This document shows, piece after piece, positions 1 through 11,422 of a stretch of 64,000 nt of DNA (position 1 is its first letter; every line of letters begins with the position of its first letter). The notes below the pieces were generated by a model that had not been told where the DNA came from, did no database searches, and saw only the letters and a program-made list of their open reading frames with translations. A program made the translations under genes and the position numbers. This DNA is from Argopecten irradians. Taxonomy: Eukaryota; Mollusca; Bivalvia; Pectinida; Pectinidae. The stretch covers positions 27,467,331 to 27,531,330 of the forward strand of contig NC_091143.1 in the NCBI RefSeq assembly GCF_041381155.1. Direction: 5' to 3'.

Positions 1-530
1 AAGACTTCAATGAATGATTTATAAATAGGGACTGTTTGTTAATATCATAAATGGCTAGATATGTATTGGCTCTTTTTGGCCCCTAAATCTACCAAATTTC
101 AAATTAAGTATTTAGAAATTAAGTTGCTGTGTTTGAAATATTGAATACGCCCCTGATAAAAACTTAAGATATTTTTGTTGACAGAAAGTATGTTTTTGCT
201 ATATAACCATAGTTACTATGAATAAATTATGCAAATTTGAAAATTTGGTCAATTTTGGCATATTTTTTGTACAGTTTTTTTTTAATTTTAAAAGCAATAG
301 AACACAACCTAGAACAAACTCTATATTCTAAGGAAATTAGCAGACACGAAGAATACATTATTTTGAGAAATATAAAGTTTGCGGATTTGGGGACCACAAA
401 AGACCCTTACCTACTCCTTTTTGAATTGGTATGATGGTTTGATATATCTAGAGGAATATGATCTTATGTTTATTGATGTTACACATAGCATGTATCTTTA
501 AGTATCAATACTATATTAAATACATAAACT
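1..530. other. Gene-free AT-rich stretch
   Basis: No gene is supported. Short open frames lack any recognisable motif, and the AT-rich composition matches other intergenic parts of the window. Confidence 0.6.
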
Positions 531-902
531 TTTAAGATACTCCACCGCTGACAGAGCATATAAATGATACTCGTCATTTGAACAATAACTGATGTTTAAT
601 TTTGTTTTTAAAACCTATACATGTGTCTAATTAACACAAAAATACACATGAACTAATGTATATTACTCTTGGTGCATGTTCAATCAGTACTTCATTCCAT
701 ATAACACATAGTGCCAAGGATTTTTTTCAGGACACAATTAATTATTTTTAATATTTTTTTCTTAATGTAAAATATGAAGCCCATGAATCTTTTCAGTGGT
801 GGTAATAGTGTAAAGTGAGTAACTTTTGTAAAATACTGATTCGTCTGCTTCTGTTTTTTATAGCAAAAAAATACCATTCGTCAGCGATGTAGCATCTTTA
901 AA
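531..902. mobile_element. MITE family M1, complete copy
   Basis: The element has inverted ends: TTTAAGATACTCCACCGCTG at the left and the inverse of CAGCGATGTAGCATCTTTAA at the right. It has no coding capacity. A second near-complete copy lies at 39812-40174 and partial copies occur at about 6530, 19115, 22792 and 56045, with shared internal stretches (ATTAATTATTTTTAATATTT, TTCGTCTGCT, GTAAAGTAAGTAACTTTTGT). The architecture is that of a non-autonomous DNA transposon; the superfamily is not clear. Confidence 0.7.
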
Positions 903-3834
903 CATACATGTATATTCCAATATTATTTAAATCGGCCTTAATCAGAAAAGATATCTCCCAGACATGGATTAATACTTTCAAAATAGCATAATTCAAACCG
1001 TTTTATCTGTTTATTGGCTCAGTTCATTGTCTAGTTATCATAACTGTGCGTTCACACCGATTTGTTATAAAGAGGAATTATATTGTATTCAACATACTAC
1101 AGTGGGACCCACTTAATTTGAAATCGGTTATATTGAAGTGCTACTTAATGTGAAATAAATTATAATCCCTCTTCATACATATCCAATGTATTTCTCCTTA
1201 AACTTGTTATATTAAAATCTGGATAATTTTAAGAGATTTTCCATTACCCAAAGGTTTCATTAAATTATGCCAAGGTATACATATATAATTAATTTTGGTT
1301 ATAATTTAGAATATTATATATTTACTCACAAAGTTTATCCAGTTCGTATAGATGATCAAATCTTGATTTAAACGATTTTTTTTCTGCATTTAGTTTGATA
1401 TCTACATTGTTTTGCCAAATTAGATTGTTTTGCCAAATTTATATATTGTATTCAATCGAAATTCTTTAAGTGCTACCCTTATATTTATAATAACAATATC
1501 AGTTTTACAGTACATATGTTAATAATATATACCCGATACATATACTAAAACAATGTATAATTATGATAATGTTAGTACTGTTTGATATCGCTTTTAGAGA
1601 AGATTGCTTTTGTTTTGTTGTGTTGTCTGTAAGCTTCATTTTCACATTTTTTATTATGATTTGGTATTTACAAATTCTTGTGATTTATCTCCTGTGATAT
1701 ATGCTATAGTTGTATATGTGTTCTTAAGTGTGAAGTAGAGGTACCGGTTAGCACATATCTCTCGCCTTAAATCACAGGCACCTACTGTGTCTGTTAAAAC
1801 AGCTAATATAGTACATAATTATATAAACTATGTATCATTTATGTGTATTTATGTACGAGACAATGTCTCTTAATATTAATATAACAGAAAGATGAGGACT
1901 ATGATTTCATAAATAGATAAGGCATGATTACTTAAGAATGTATCTAACTTTTATCAAAGTATCAATAAGTAAATCTTGTTCTCGTGTATCGCCCATTTCT
2001 GTTATCAAACATCAACGTCAGGACCATATTGCTGAACACAATTATTCTGGAAACTAAAAATAAAAATAACACTTGGCTTACGAAAATTAATTGAGCTTAT
2101 CATAAGAAGTTTTCACATTTTGCTGAAGATCAGTAATTTTTGATAAATGGTTTATTTTGAATGACAAATAAAATAACTATAGAAGGTTTTCGGTAAAAAA
2201 TAAATTTTTATATATATGTTATAGATAATTAGAAAATCTCTAGTTACTTTAATAATTATGTTTGTCAATATCACCTCATTTTAGAGTCATTTTCCGAAGA
2301 TTGTAATTAATGCTTACGGCGTCGTTCATAATGCTTATGTTATGGCTGTATTATTTAATCCAGTATCATTGTACTGTGGAACTTGTATGGTATGTGTATA
2401 ACCACCAACAGTCATGACATAACTATCGTGGATGGAGATCCATACCACACGAATGTATGTTATGTCATTCTTTTCATGTTGCTCTGTTGGGATGTGTATT
2501 TTATTTCGACGCGTTAGACTAGCTAACGGCAGAGTAGCAACAAAGTACAGTTTAGAAATAATCAAGTGATGTATACTAGTTGCTACTTTAGTAGTTGTCC
2601 TTTCGTTTCGTCCTTCCGCGAACAGTAGTCATGACGATTGAGAATTAAGTTGGTTCTTGGCTAGTACTTACGTGTATGACAGTGTTCTCATTCAACATTC
2701 TTGGACTATATTTCCGTTGAAGTCTTCCTTGGAAAAAATATAAGATTAGGTTTCATTTACCAAATATTTATTATATATACATCAATGAAACATTAGTTGT
2801 GTAGACCCAAAGAAGTTTGATGTTTTGTTTTAAGAAAAAATGTTCCATAAATCTTAATTTGAATTTGAACCCTATCATTGTTGCCACTTAAAAAAGATAC
2901 ATTTATCCCTGTTTGAACTTTAAACGAATAAAAGGAAAACTGTTTCTGAATCAATGGTTGTTTATTGCTCATTGCCAAAATGAAAAAAAACATCATTGCA
3001 TTAGTTGAAAAAAAAACTTTATAGATGATAGAAAGCGAATTAGATAAATTAGTTTCAAAACTTCGCAAGATTCAAAAGCTTCAATGTATGACCAATTTTC
3101 AATGAAAACATTAATTTGGTTTCTTAAACCTTTGACAGCATTCTCGGTTCTCCAGGGGATGCTATCACTGTCGATAAATCTACCCTGGACTATCTCAAAG
3201 CGTAACTGGAGGCAGTTTAGGAGAAAAAAACTGACCAATCAAAAGCCTGCAGAGACTTCCTGTGAAGATTACAAAGAGAGAACGATGCTTATATTCAAAG
3301 CAACACAGTCAACCACAGTGTACTATTATACAATCCTTTGATGTAAATCAAAGAATTTAATTACCTGTGTCGACTCTGTTGCCTCTAGTTTTACGTTATT
3401 TACTCATCTTGATAAAACCTATTATACACATGTACACTCTAACTTGACGCTACCCAAATTGGTGCAAATTTACTATATATGAAGTAGAATTTTCAGTAAA
3501 TCTACAATCTAAACTGACAATAATTGTCCTGTACAAAAATTAAGATGCTTTATAGTTACTGTGACATTTTACATACGCCATATTCTCGGGTTTCCTGTTG
3601 TTAATTATCCCTATTCAAACATGAAAATAAGGAAAATATAAAAAAATTACTGCAAAACGACGTCGTGCAACAACCTAAAACACCATATATTTTAAAAGAA
3701 GGAAAACAATTGCTGAATGGGATATTTTTTTTACAGATATGTGACTTAAATGAACTAAAAAATGTTTGACCTTTCCTTGAATTAATTCAAATATTTTTAT
3801 TGTATCTAGACATATATCTATAATTCAAATCATT
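903..3834. other. Gene-free stretch with minor repeat traces
   Basis: No gene is supported. A CAGTGGGACCCACTTAATTT stretch at about 1102 resembles the left end of a pogo/Tigger-type element, but no matching right end was found. Open frames at 2335-2565 (-), 2793-3238 (-) and 3084-3341 (+) overlap one another on opposite strands, match no family I recognise and show no splice context. Confidence 0.5.
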
Positions 3835-5101
3835 AGCTCACCTGGCCCGAAGGGCCGGTGAGCTTATGTCATGGCGCGTCGTCCGTCGGCGTCCGTCTGT
3901 CTGTCAACATTTCCTTTAAATCGCTACTTGTCATAGAGTTCTGCATGGATTGTAACCAAATTTTGCCACAAACATCCTTGGGGAAGGGGAACAGAGCTTG
4001 TATAAAAAATTTTCTCTGACCCCCCTGGGGCAGGAAGGGCAGGGCCTAATAGGGGAAATAGAGGTAAATCCTTTAAATCGCTACTAGTCATAGAGTTCTG
4101 CATGGATTGTAACCAAATTTGGCCACAAACATCCTTGGGGGAAGGGGAACAGAACTTGTATAAATTTTGGCTCTGACCCCCCAGGGGCAGGAGGGGCGGG
4201 GCCCAATAGGGGAAATAGAGGTTAATTCTATAAATCGCTACTTGTCCTAGAGTTCTGCATGGATTGTAACCAAATTTGGTCACAAACATCCTTGGGGAAG
4301 GGGAACAGAGCTTGTATAAATTTTGGCTCTGATCCCCGGGGGCAGGAGGGGCTGGGCCTAATAGGGGAAATGTAGGTAAATTCTATAAATCGCTACTTGT
4401 CCTAGAGTTCTGCATGGATTGTTACCAAATTTGGTCACAAACATGCTTGGGGAAAGGGGAACAGAACTTGTATAAATTTTGGCTCTGACCCCCCCACGAG
4501 CAGGAGGGGTGGGGCCCAATAGGGGAAATAGAGGTTAATCCTATAAATAGCTACTTGTCCTAAAGTTCTGCATGGATTGTAACCAAATTTGGTCACAAAC
4601 ATTCTTGGGGGAAGGGGAATAGAGCTTGTATAAATTTTGGCTCTGACCCCCCGGGGGCAGGAGGGGCTGGGCCCAATAGGGGAAATGGAAGTAAATCCTA
4701 TAAATCTCTACTTGTCCTAGAGTTCTGCATGGATTGTAACCAAATTTGGCCACAAACATCTTCGGGGGAAGGGGAACAGAGCTTGTATAAATTTTGGCTC
4801 TGACCCCTCGGGGGCAGGAGGGGCGGGGCCCAATATGGGAAATAGAAGTAAATCCTATAAATTGCTACTTGTCCTAGAGTTCTGCATGGATTGTGACCAA
4901 ATTTGGCCACAAACATCCATAGGAGAAGGGGAACAGAACTTGTATAAATTTTGGCTCTGACCCCCGGGGGGCAGGAGGGTGGGGCCTAATGGGGGAATTA
5001 GAGGTAAATATTTGAATTCCTTCAGAAAAGAAACAATGAACCTGTATTTAGTTGGCATAACAAACCAGGTTAGCGATACAGGCCCTCTTAGCCTCTTGTT
5101 T
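3835..5101 (+). mobile_element. Pearl-like hairpin-ended element with 157-bp tandem core
   Basis: The left end is a short hairpin (AGCTCACCTGGCCC, loop GAAG, then the complementary arm, 3835-3864), followed by a GTCCGTC-rich stretch and seven direct units. The marker CTGCATGGATTG recurs at about 3943, 4100, 4257, 4412, 4570, 4727 and 4884, giving a period of 155-158 bp. The right end is a unique flank closing with a GC-rich near-palindrome (ACAGGCCCTCTTAGCCTC). Known bivalve pearl elements have the same plan of left flank, tandem ~160-bp cores and right flank. Open frames reading through the units are repeat artefacts. Confidence 0.85.
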
Positions 5102-5808
5102 TGGATAATCGAATCATTTGAAACAGGGCTGGACCGGGGATGCGTCGAAGTTCTCTATTGCTAAATATATGCACTGCTGAATAATAAACAAATCATGTGA
5201 TATTAAAATTAAAGGCATCTAGTTGGCATCGTGTTGAATGTTAAAATCTGGATTCAAGTACACGTAGAAAATTTAAAAAAATATCTTCAAAAAGTGTACC
5301 AATTTGGGTAGTGTCACGTTAACAGCAATGCAGAACTTGTTTGAGCTTGAGTTGAAACCATTTGGAATTTAAGCTCACACTTTATGGACCGTCATTTGGG
5401 ATATTCACTAATGGACTACTGAAAATGTACATATGAAGAGTCTGCAAATCTGACATTTTATGATGGCTTGGTTTTGTTTCTGATAATTGCCTCCTACGGG
5501 CACGTGAAGTTATCTAAATCTCACGAGTTAAATAAAAACGAAAACGCCATACATCATGTAACATATGAAAAGAATATAACAAAAGATACATAATATAAAG
5601 AAATAAAACAACCATATAGGAAACCGTGTTTGTTTCCATGTTTTAAGTATTTCTATCAACAAGGAAACTTTCGTAATTTGAGAGGAGGCACTTAAACAAG
5701 TACCTCCGGGAACTTCCCAGGCGTGATAAGGTCCAACAATACTTGAAACTAATCACGTCAATTTATATTTGGACATGTAGATCATGATGAACATCTTAAG
5801 GGCAATGC
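5102..5808. other. Gene-free stretch
   Basis: Intergenic sequence between the pearl-like element and the promoter of the Mab-21-like pseudogene. Nothing codes here. Confidence 0.6.
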
Positions 5809-5810
5809 TA

Positions 5811-5992
5811 TATAAAGGCTTAGCATGATTTTTAACGTTCACACAAAGAAATGAATTTGAAACATCGAAGTCCTACAGCAAATTGCAGATTACAATTCTG
5901 GCTAAGTGTACTCATGAACAGACTACAAGATGGAGCAGTTCTGACACATGTCTATAGTGATGCTCTCTATCAGAGTCTAGCACCATAACCAG
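5811..5992 (+). promoter_or_regulatory. Putative TATA promoter and non-coding exon 1 of the Mab-21-like pseudogene
   Basis: A TATAAAGG box starts at 5811. About 30 nt downstream lies a plausible start site near 5842, and a non-coding stretch ends in ACCAG/GTAAGT at 5992/5993. A pyrimidine-rich acceptor ending CTCCTCAG at 6877 lies before the coding exon. The arrangement fits a leader exon joined to one large coding exon. The assignment is inferred from signals only. Confidence 0.45.
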
Positions 5993-6141
5993 GTAAGTGT
6001 TCCATCAGGCCCTAATATAGGCCTATGTAACAATAATTAATATAAATGTAAAAAAAAATAATAAAAAAAACACCCAAAAAACAACCATAATATCAGGTAT
6101 TGTACTATTCAGATCCATTTATATATTTACCGCTGTCAAAC

Positions 6142-6306
6142 GCATATTACAAAGTAAGTTTCCTTGCAGGTAGATATCCATTGTGACGTCATTATTTTGT
6201 GAGTGCATTTTACGTCGTTTTCACAGAAAGGTATGACGTGACGCTAACAAAATAATGACAACAGGATCAATACCTACCCGCAAGGGCAGACAACTCTGTA
6301 ATATGC
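6142..6306. mobile_element. MITE family M2
   Basis: The ends are inverted (GCATATTAC and GTAATATGC), with further inverted matches inside (GTAGATATCCATTGTGACGT against the complement of the CAATACCTACCCGC side). A second copy is at 17511-17680 and a right-half fragment at 43208-43248. In this model it lies in the intron of the Mab-21-like pseudogene. It is non-coding. Confidence 0.7.
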
Positions 6307-6529
6307 AATTAGGAAGACGATACATATACGCCAACTTAATTTTGCAGCTACTTGATTTCGTGCCTTACGATCATTTCAACCTGGACATTTAATTTACGGA
6401 GTAAGGATTAAAAACAAAACTCGATCATACTTGTAATTGAAAGGGCGAAGTCGTGAATACGCGTTATTTGATCGGACGTCAATACGCGTAATTTGATCGC
6501 ACGAGAAAATAAGCTAGTTTATAGTTGAC

Positions 6530-6680
6530 TCTTTTTAAATAATACTGATAATGTTGTAAAGTAAATTACGTTTGTAAATAAAGAAAAAACTGATTCGTCT
6601 GCTCCTGAAAAAATGCCATTTGTCAGCGGAACTTCATTAAATAATTAAAAATAATTAATAATCTTTAATATTTTTTATAT
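6530..6680. mobile_element. MITE family M1 fragment, rearranged
   Basis: The stretch shares TTCGTCTGCTCCTG and TGCCATTTGTCAGCGG with the complete M1 copies. It then continues into an inverted piece of the same family around AATTATTAAT. It is incomplete. Confidence 0.5.
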
Positions 6681-6877
6681 TGAAGTAAAGTAATAAGCTA
6701 AAAATAGCCGAATTGACCAATCGCACCAAGCCAAAGTAAAATGTACATTATATAAAGTGTGACTGGCTTTTCCTTTTCTCCGCATACTGTAGACATTGTC
6801 ACGTAAAATACAACTTATTTTGTGTTCTATGTTATCTGTCCATGATGAGATGATATATTATTATTTTTTCTCCTCAG

Positions 6878-9094
6878 AGCAATCATAGCAGAATATTACC
6901 AGGAAGGTGTCACAACACATAACCAACAGCAAAACACCTTTGTGTGGAGCAGTTGCCAGAAACTAACCGTAGGTCGATGGTTTGTGGGTACGTTTCCTTA
7001 GTTTACAACAAAATTGTCTTTCACTGACCCTGACGAATATAAGGACATAGAACACTAACCATGATGAACTCAACGGACAGTGAGCGGATGTCTGTACTAC
7101 TATCAACAGCACTGGAGAGGAGGTTTGTTGGTACAGAGGAATCACTTAGCATTAAGAGAAAAGCAACAGTCATAAGATAATACCTACAAAGTTCTGGTGA
7201 TTTTGGTGCCATTGTAACAGGAAAATATGGAGAGGGATGTAGCCAGAGGGGCTCGGACAGGGACTTTATGATTGTAGATAAAAGTGTGGTAGTGATCACC
7301 CTGATCAGTGTATCCCTCCAATACCTGGCGAACAAAACCATTCAAGAGGCTGTCGACTGTGGCCCCGGATATGTTCATTTAGAGGTGGGTCAACTCAATA
7401 GCATAGTAACATCTGAGGTATATAATTCACTAGTTATGTTCAATAATAAAATGTGTATTTCAAGTGATATGTACAGAGAACAGGTTAGCAAAGCTCGGGT
7501 TCTCACACTTGGTGTGGAATATTTCAAATGGACACAGTACTGCATTCTGTATAACTGACGTAGATTATGACGTTGTTAATTGTTTTCCATGCTATATTTG
7601 GCCAAAGGAGGCAGAGGAATGGATTGCAAGGCAACGTCTTTGTGGATGGCCAGATAAAACCTTAATAGACAAGATTGTGAAAAGTGGATGCCATATGGTC
7701 CCTGTAGGAGACAAATGTTCAAATGAAACTTTTTTACAATGGAGGATCTCATTTGCAGTAGCCGAAAGATGTTTAGTTCACTCCTTTAGCTATGTCCAAG
7801 TAAAAGTGTAAGTGTTGCATAAGTATTTCTTAAACCAGATAAAAATGACACTGAAGGAAACCATTGGTGATGATGACATCTTGTGCTCCTAGTTCATGAA
7901 AACGGTTATGTTTTATGCTATAGAGGATACCAGACATGTTCTGGCAAGACAAACACATTTTTTATTGTTTTTGGTTTTGCTTCAATATTCTCATTTGATG
8001 GGTCAAAGTCGGATTCTGCCCTAATTACTTCATCCCAGCCAACAACATGTTCAAGAGGAATGTACACGGACGGCATCAACAAATATTACTGTGCATTTTG
8101 GAAAACTGTCACCAGAAGAAGTGGCTGTGCCTCTCATTAGGGGACTTCTTCAAACCTTCACTCTGGGAGGAAATGTGTTATACAAATTTGTCACGCCCAC
8201 TGTCTGAGCAATGAAAACTTTTACGTGAACATTGTGAATTACGTGAAGCTTTAGCCTATATTCCCCTTTATTTAAAAAAAACACATAAAGATGTTTGAAT
8301 TATTGTCTGCGTCGGAGTCTGATTTTGATGAAGTTTGCACATACGTCCATGCAATGTGTAGCCTTAGATGTGTTGCATCAGATCTGATCTCAGAAGATGT
8401 GCATGATAGAAGGGATATTGCAGGCAATAAAAGAAGGTACAAGAATTTGAGGAAATGTAGGTACTGGATATCTCCAAATGCATTAATGGGCACTGATGTG
8501 ATGCATCTAGCAACATATCACTTCCTGACTGGAAACTGCAATAAATCTGTGGAGATCTGCAGACAAGTAAAAGAACTGGCTTTGTGTTACGACGGCGGTT
8601 TTCCGTACCAACTATACTCAACTTTGCAACAGCACCATTGGTGGTATAGACCTCGCGATCGTTCATTAAAGATGCTCCAGAAAATATACTCACATTTCAT
8701 CGCATTTTCTCATATAGAAATGGCTCTTCCCCATCTGTGCCTAGAAATATCCAAGAGAACCATATACCTATCCATACCACCCTTGCCATACGTATTCTTT
8801 CTGGAGTTCTTGTGTTATCATGAGCTTGGAAATACTAGCGGGCGAGACGAAGCACTTCGTAACCTCATACAATTCCAGCATGACGAGTACCAGGGAGGAC
8901 AACGTTTCTGGATAACCCACACACTGTTGGGGATCTGTTATCAAACACTCGGTGATTTTCACATGGCAATCATGGCTTACTGGGAATCTGCACGGTCGAA
9001 GTCTGAATTAAGTTATTTGAACTCTGCCATTGACAGGATTGCTCTAGTGTATTTATGTATGTATGCGTCACAGTTACTTCCAAATGGCATATAA
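6878..9094 (+). pseudogene. Mab-21/cGAS-like nucleotidyltransferase receptor with C-terminal repeat region, pseudogene
   Basis: The reading starts at an ATG at 7061. In order there are an N-terminal helix, a nucleotidyltransferase-type motif (GKYGEGCSQRGSDRDFMIVD, about 7228-7287), a central Mab-21 stretch (WPKEAEEWIARQRLCGWPDK, then CHMVPVGDKCSN and FLQWRISFAVAER, 7600-7770), a helical part (LHKYFLNQIKMTLKE) and a fully open 267-codon tail (8291-9094) resembling the TPR-like C-terminus of large bivalve Mab-21-domain proteins. Family members are cGAS-like receptors or relatives in innate sensing; function here is inferred. The gene is broken: an in-frame TAA at 7178, a frame change between about 7480 and 7550, another near 7811, stops at 7890 and 8022, and more frame loss between 8100 and 8290. 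Introns are unlikely to explain this, because conserved motifs continue directly across the breaks in another frame. Confidence 0.8.
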
Positions 9095-9784
9095 GGTCAA
9101 AATGCTTTCCACGTGCTAGGAGTCATACGGACCTGTCTCAAGACCAATAGTTGACTACACTTGTAAAAGTTAAAACCCGATAATGAGTCATTTTAAACTT
9201 TTTTTAAACCCGTATCATTAGATGTCTAGTTAGAAGAGTTCAATCAAGCAAAGAGCTCAGTGTATTTTTTGTCTAACAAACCTCACTATGTGATAAGCCT
9301 AAGAATATAAATCTTGCATGTGTTATACTGACGAATAGGTGTCAATGTCATTAAATGTTTAGTCAACTGGAGAGTTAACTTAAGCAAAGACCTCAGCTTC
9401 ATACTGAGAGACTTGTTTTAGTAGATGACTATCTATGAAGAGTTCAATCCTTCAGTGTATTGGATGTCTAACAGCCATCACTAGGTGGCTAACCAAAAAA
9501 TTAAATTCTTGCATGTATTATAATGAGGAAAATGTGTCAGTATAATAATGATATGCTGAGTGTCAACCTCAACCTGTCAACAGGTGACTTACTATGAAAA
9601 GTTCATTCCTTCGATATGCTGAATGTTTGACAAAGCATCTGGCCCTTTCAATGCCTAGATATGTGAGAGTTTTAATATCATTATGGCTAGCTTTTGTTTA
9701 GAGTTAAATCGTACTTTGTTTGAATTTGGGGACCTGTATCAATAGCTAACTAGCTTTGTAAGTGTTAAAATGGGCTGAGTAGCA
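9095..9784. repeat. Degenerate direct repeats downstream of the pseudogene
   Basis: Three loosely similar units start at about 9215, 9415 and 9580. Each carries a form of TATGAAGAGTTCAATCCTTC and of ATGTCTAACA, and the first two also carry TCTTGCATGTRTTATA. The spacing is roughly 165-200 bp. No gene is seen. Confidence 0.45.
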
Positions 9785-9786
9785 TA

Positions 9787-9997
9787 CTGTAAATCCAGTT
9801 TCTGTCGCCGCTTCTTAATTTCGCAAATTTTCATAACAAGTTCGCAAAGATTTACATTTGTGGATTTTAAAAATGTTCGGAAATTCCTATCAGTATAAAT
9901 GATTGAAATGTTAAGTAGCAGATATCAACTTTCGCGAATTTACTTGGATCGCGAATTCGCGAAAGTAAATCGCATGCGAAAGAAATTTGGTTTACAG
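9787..9997. mobile_element. MITE with TA target duplication
   Basis: The element runs from CTGTAAATCCAGTTTCTGTC to the inverted AAGAAATTTGGTTTACAG, flanked by TA on both sides. The interior is rich in TTCGCGAA-type palindromes. TA duplications and short inverted ends suggest a Tc1/mariner-driven non-autonomous element. Confidence 0.65.
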
Positions 9998-10211
9998 TAC
10001 CCAGAAATTTGTTGTCAATGGATGGCCAGTCTTTAAAGTTACTAAATCATTAGATTTACATAGATTTCTTAGGGTTTTTGACTTCCTAAAAACGTTCTTA
10101 TACCTGAAATTAGAAAGTTTTCAAAATTACAACATTTAATTTTGACCTATTGGCAATGTTTATCAACGTTAAAAGATCGCCAAACACAACAAGAAATTGT
10201 ATCTGTCGGCA

Positions 10212-10356
10212 TAGTCCGCTAAACCTGCCTATATTATTAGGCTTTTTTTTTTTATTTTTTTTTTTTTTTTGCCTAATATATAGTCTATATATTAGGCAAA
10301 AAAAATAAAAAAAAAATTAAAAAAAGCCTAATAATATAGGCAGGTTTAGCGGACTA
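10212..10356. mobile_element. Foldback element with 9-bp target duplication
   Basis: The arms TAGTCCGCTAAACCTGCC and their exact complement flank T- and A-tracts. The whole 145 bp is one near-perfect palindrome, differing only inside the homopolymer runs. The nine bases CTGTCGGCA directly abut both ends (10203-10211 and 10357-10365). A 9-bp duplication with long inverted ends is typical of Mutator-like (MULE) elements; that class assignment is inference. Confidence 0.8.
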
Positions 10357-10365
10357 CTGTCGGCA

Positions 10366-11200
10366 TTGACTGTTTACAACGGAAAGAACCGAGTGCATCT
10401 TTGAGTTCGGAATTGGGGCCGCTGAAAATCTCATCCGGCTAATGGATATAAAAGTAATAACACCACTAAGAGGCAACTTATATTTTATCGGTTTAATTGG
10501 CCTGATTAAGCATAATAGCCGATACATTTACAGCGTATTAATTCTTTAATTCAACACACAACCACATATACTTTATAAACTTTTTTCATATATCGTTAAG
10601 TAGAATCCTTGTACACATTTATAGACAGTGGCGTCGATAAACGGAAACTAATGAATACGCAAATTGCCATGCAAATACATTACGATTTAGAATTTTACGA
10701 TGCATTTTGATGAATGTGGGAGCGCTTGAAGGCGCGAGATTTGGGTGTTTGAGGGCGTCCGAGGGTCTCCCCCGTGTAAAAATATTTCGATTTAGAATGG
10801 CTGTGATGAGTTTTACGATGTATTTTAATGATTTTAAAGCGTTCTTAACATGATACTTTTTTTATTTAAAGTTACCTGCATTAAGAATTGGTAATTGTGA
10901 ATGCCGTCATATCTATGCAACTCTGCTCGATCTGAACATACTGGCTTCACACCATCGGTACATTGTTGTTTAACACAAAATAATAATGAATTAATTGTCT
11001 TGCTAAGTCATATAAACAGATGAATCTTTTAAGAGACATTTTTTTTAGATAGTACGTATAATCCCCTGATTGACATTTTTAGTCTGGTTCACGAAAATGT
11101 GCAGGAGGACCCTTTTTTTCTTTCAAATGTGCAATTTTAGAACATTTCAGTCGGTCGGTGAAAATGGGGGGGGGGGGGCAACCAGAAATGTTTGCCCCCG
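10366..11200. other. Gene-free stretch
   Basis: No gene or clear repeat is seen, apart from a G-tract at 11166-11178 just before the Tc1 remnant. Confidence 0.5.
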
Positions 11201-11212
11201 TCCTGGGAAACG

Positions 11213-11422
11213 GATCTAAATCCAATAGAGCACGTGTAGAACATGCTACAGTAATCCATTTCTTCCCGCGTTTACCATCAAAGGTCACTGCAAAAACATG
11301 GAACAGCCCTGCAAGAGGAATGGGCATCCATCCAGCAAACCCGGAAACGGGACTTAATTGCGAGCATGCGTCGGCGATGTCGAAGTCTTATTGAAGCTAG
11401 GAGACGTCACACAATATACTGA
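11213..11422 (+). pseudogene. Tc1/mariner transposase C-terminal remnant
   Basis: One frame reads DLNPIEHV, the hallmark of the third catalytic region of Tc1-type DDE transposases. It then reads LQEEWASIQQTRKRDLIASM and ends RRHTIY plus stop. Both pieces are in the same frame, with stops at 11237 and 11249 between them, so the remnant is dead. The rest of the transposase upstream is not recognisable. Confidence 0.75.

Noticed and set aside
3908-4990. A CRISPR array
   Set aside because: The units are 157 bp of continuous similar sequence with no alternation of short repeats and unique spacers, in a eukaryotic context.
3924-5058. Minus-strand frames with repeated FVAKFGYNPCRTLGQ-type peptides
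   Set aside because: They are translations of the 157-bp pearl-like units; the period of the frame follows the DNA repeat and each breaks where a unit changes length. The same holds at 47322-47842 and 58553-59110.
8291-9094. An independent intact gene of 267 codons
   Set aside because: Its content is the C-terminal part of a Mab-21-like protein and it follows the decayed N-terminal part directly; there is no separate promoter.
11158-11394. A 78-codon plus-strand protein starting in a G-tract
   Set aside because: It runs in a different frame over the Tc1 remnant, whose DLNPIEHV frame explains the region better.
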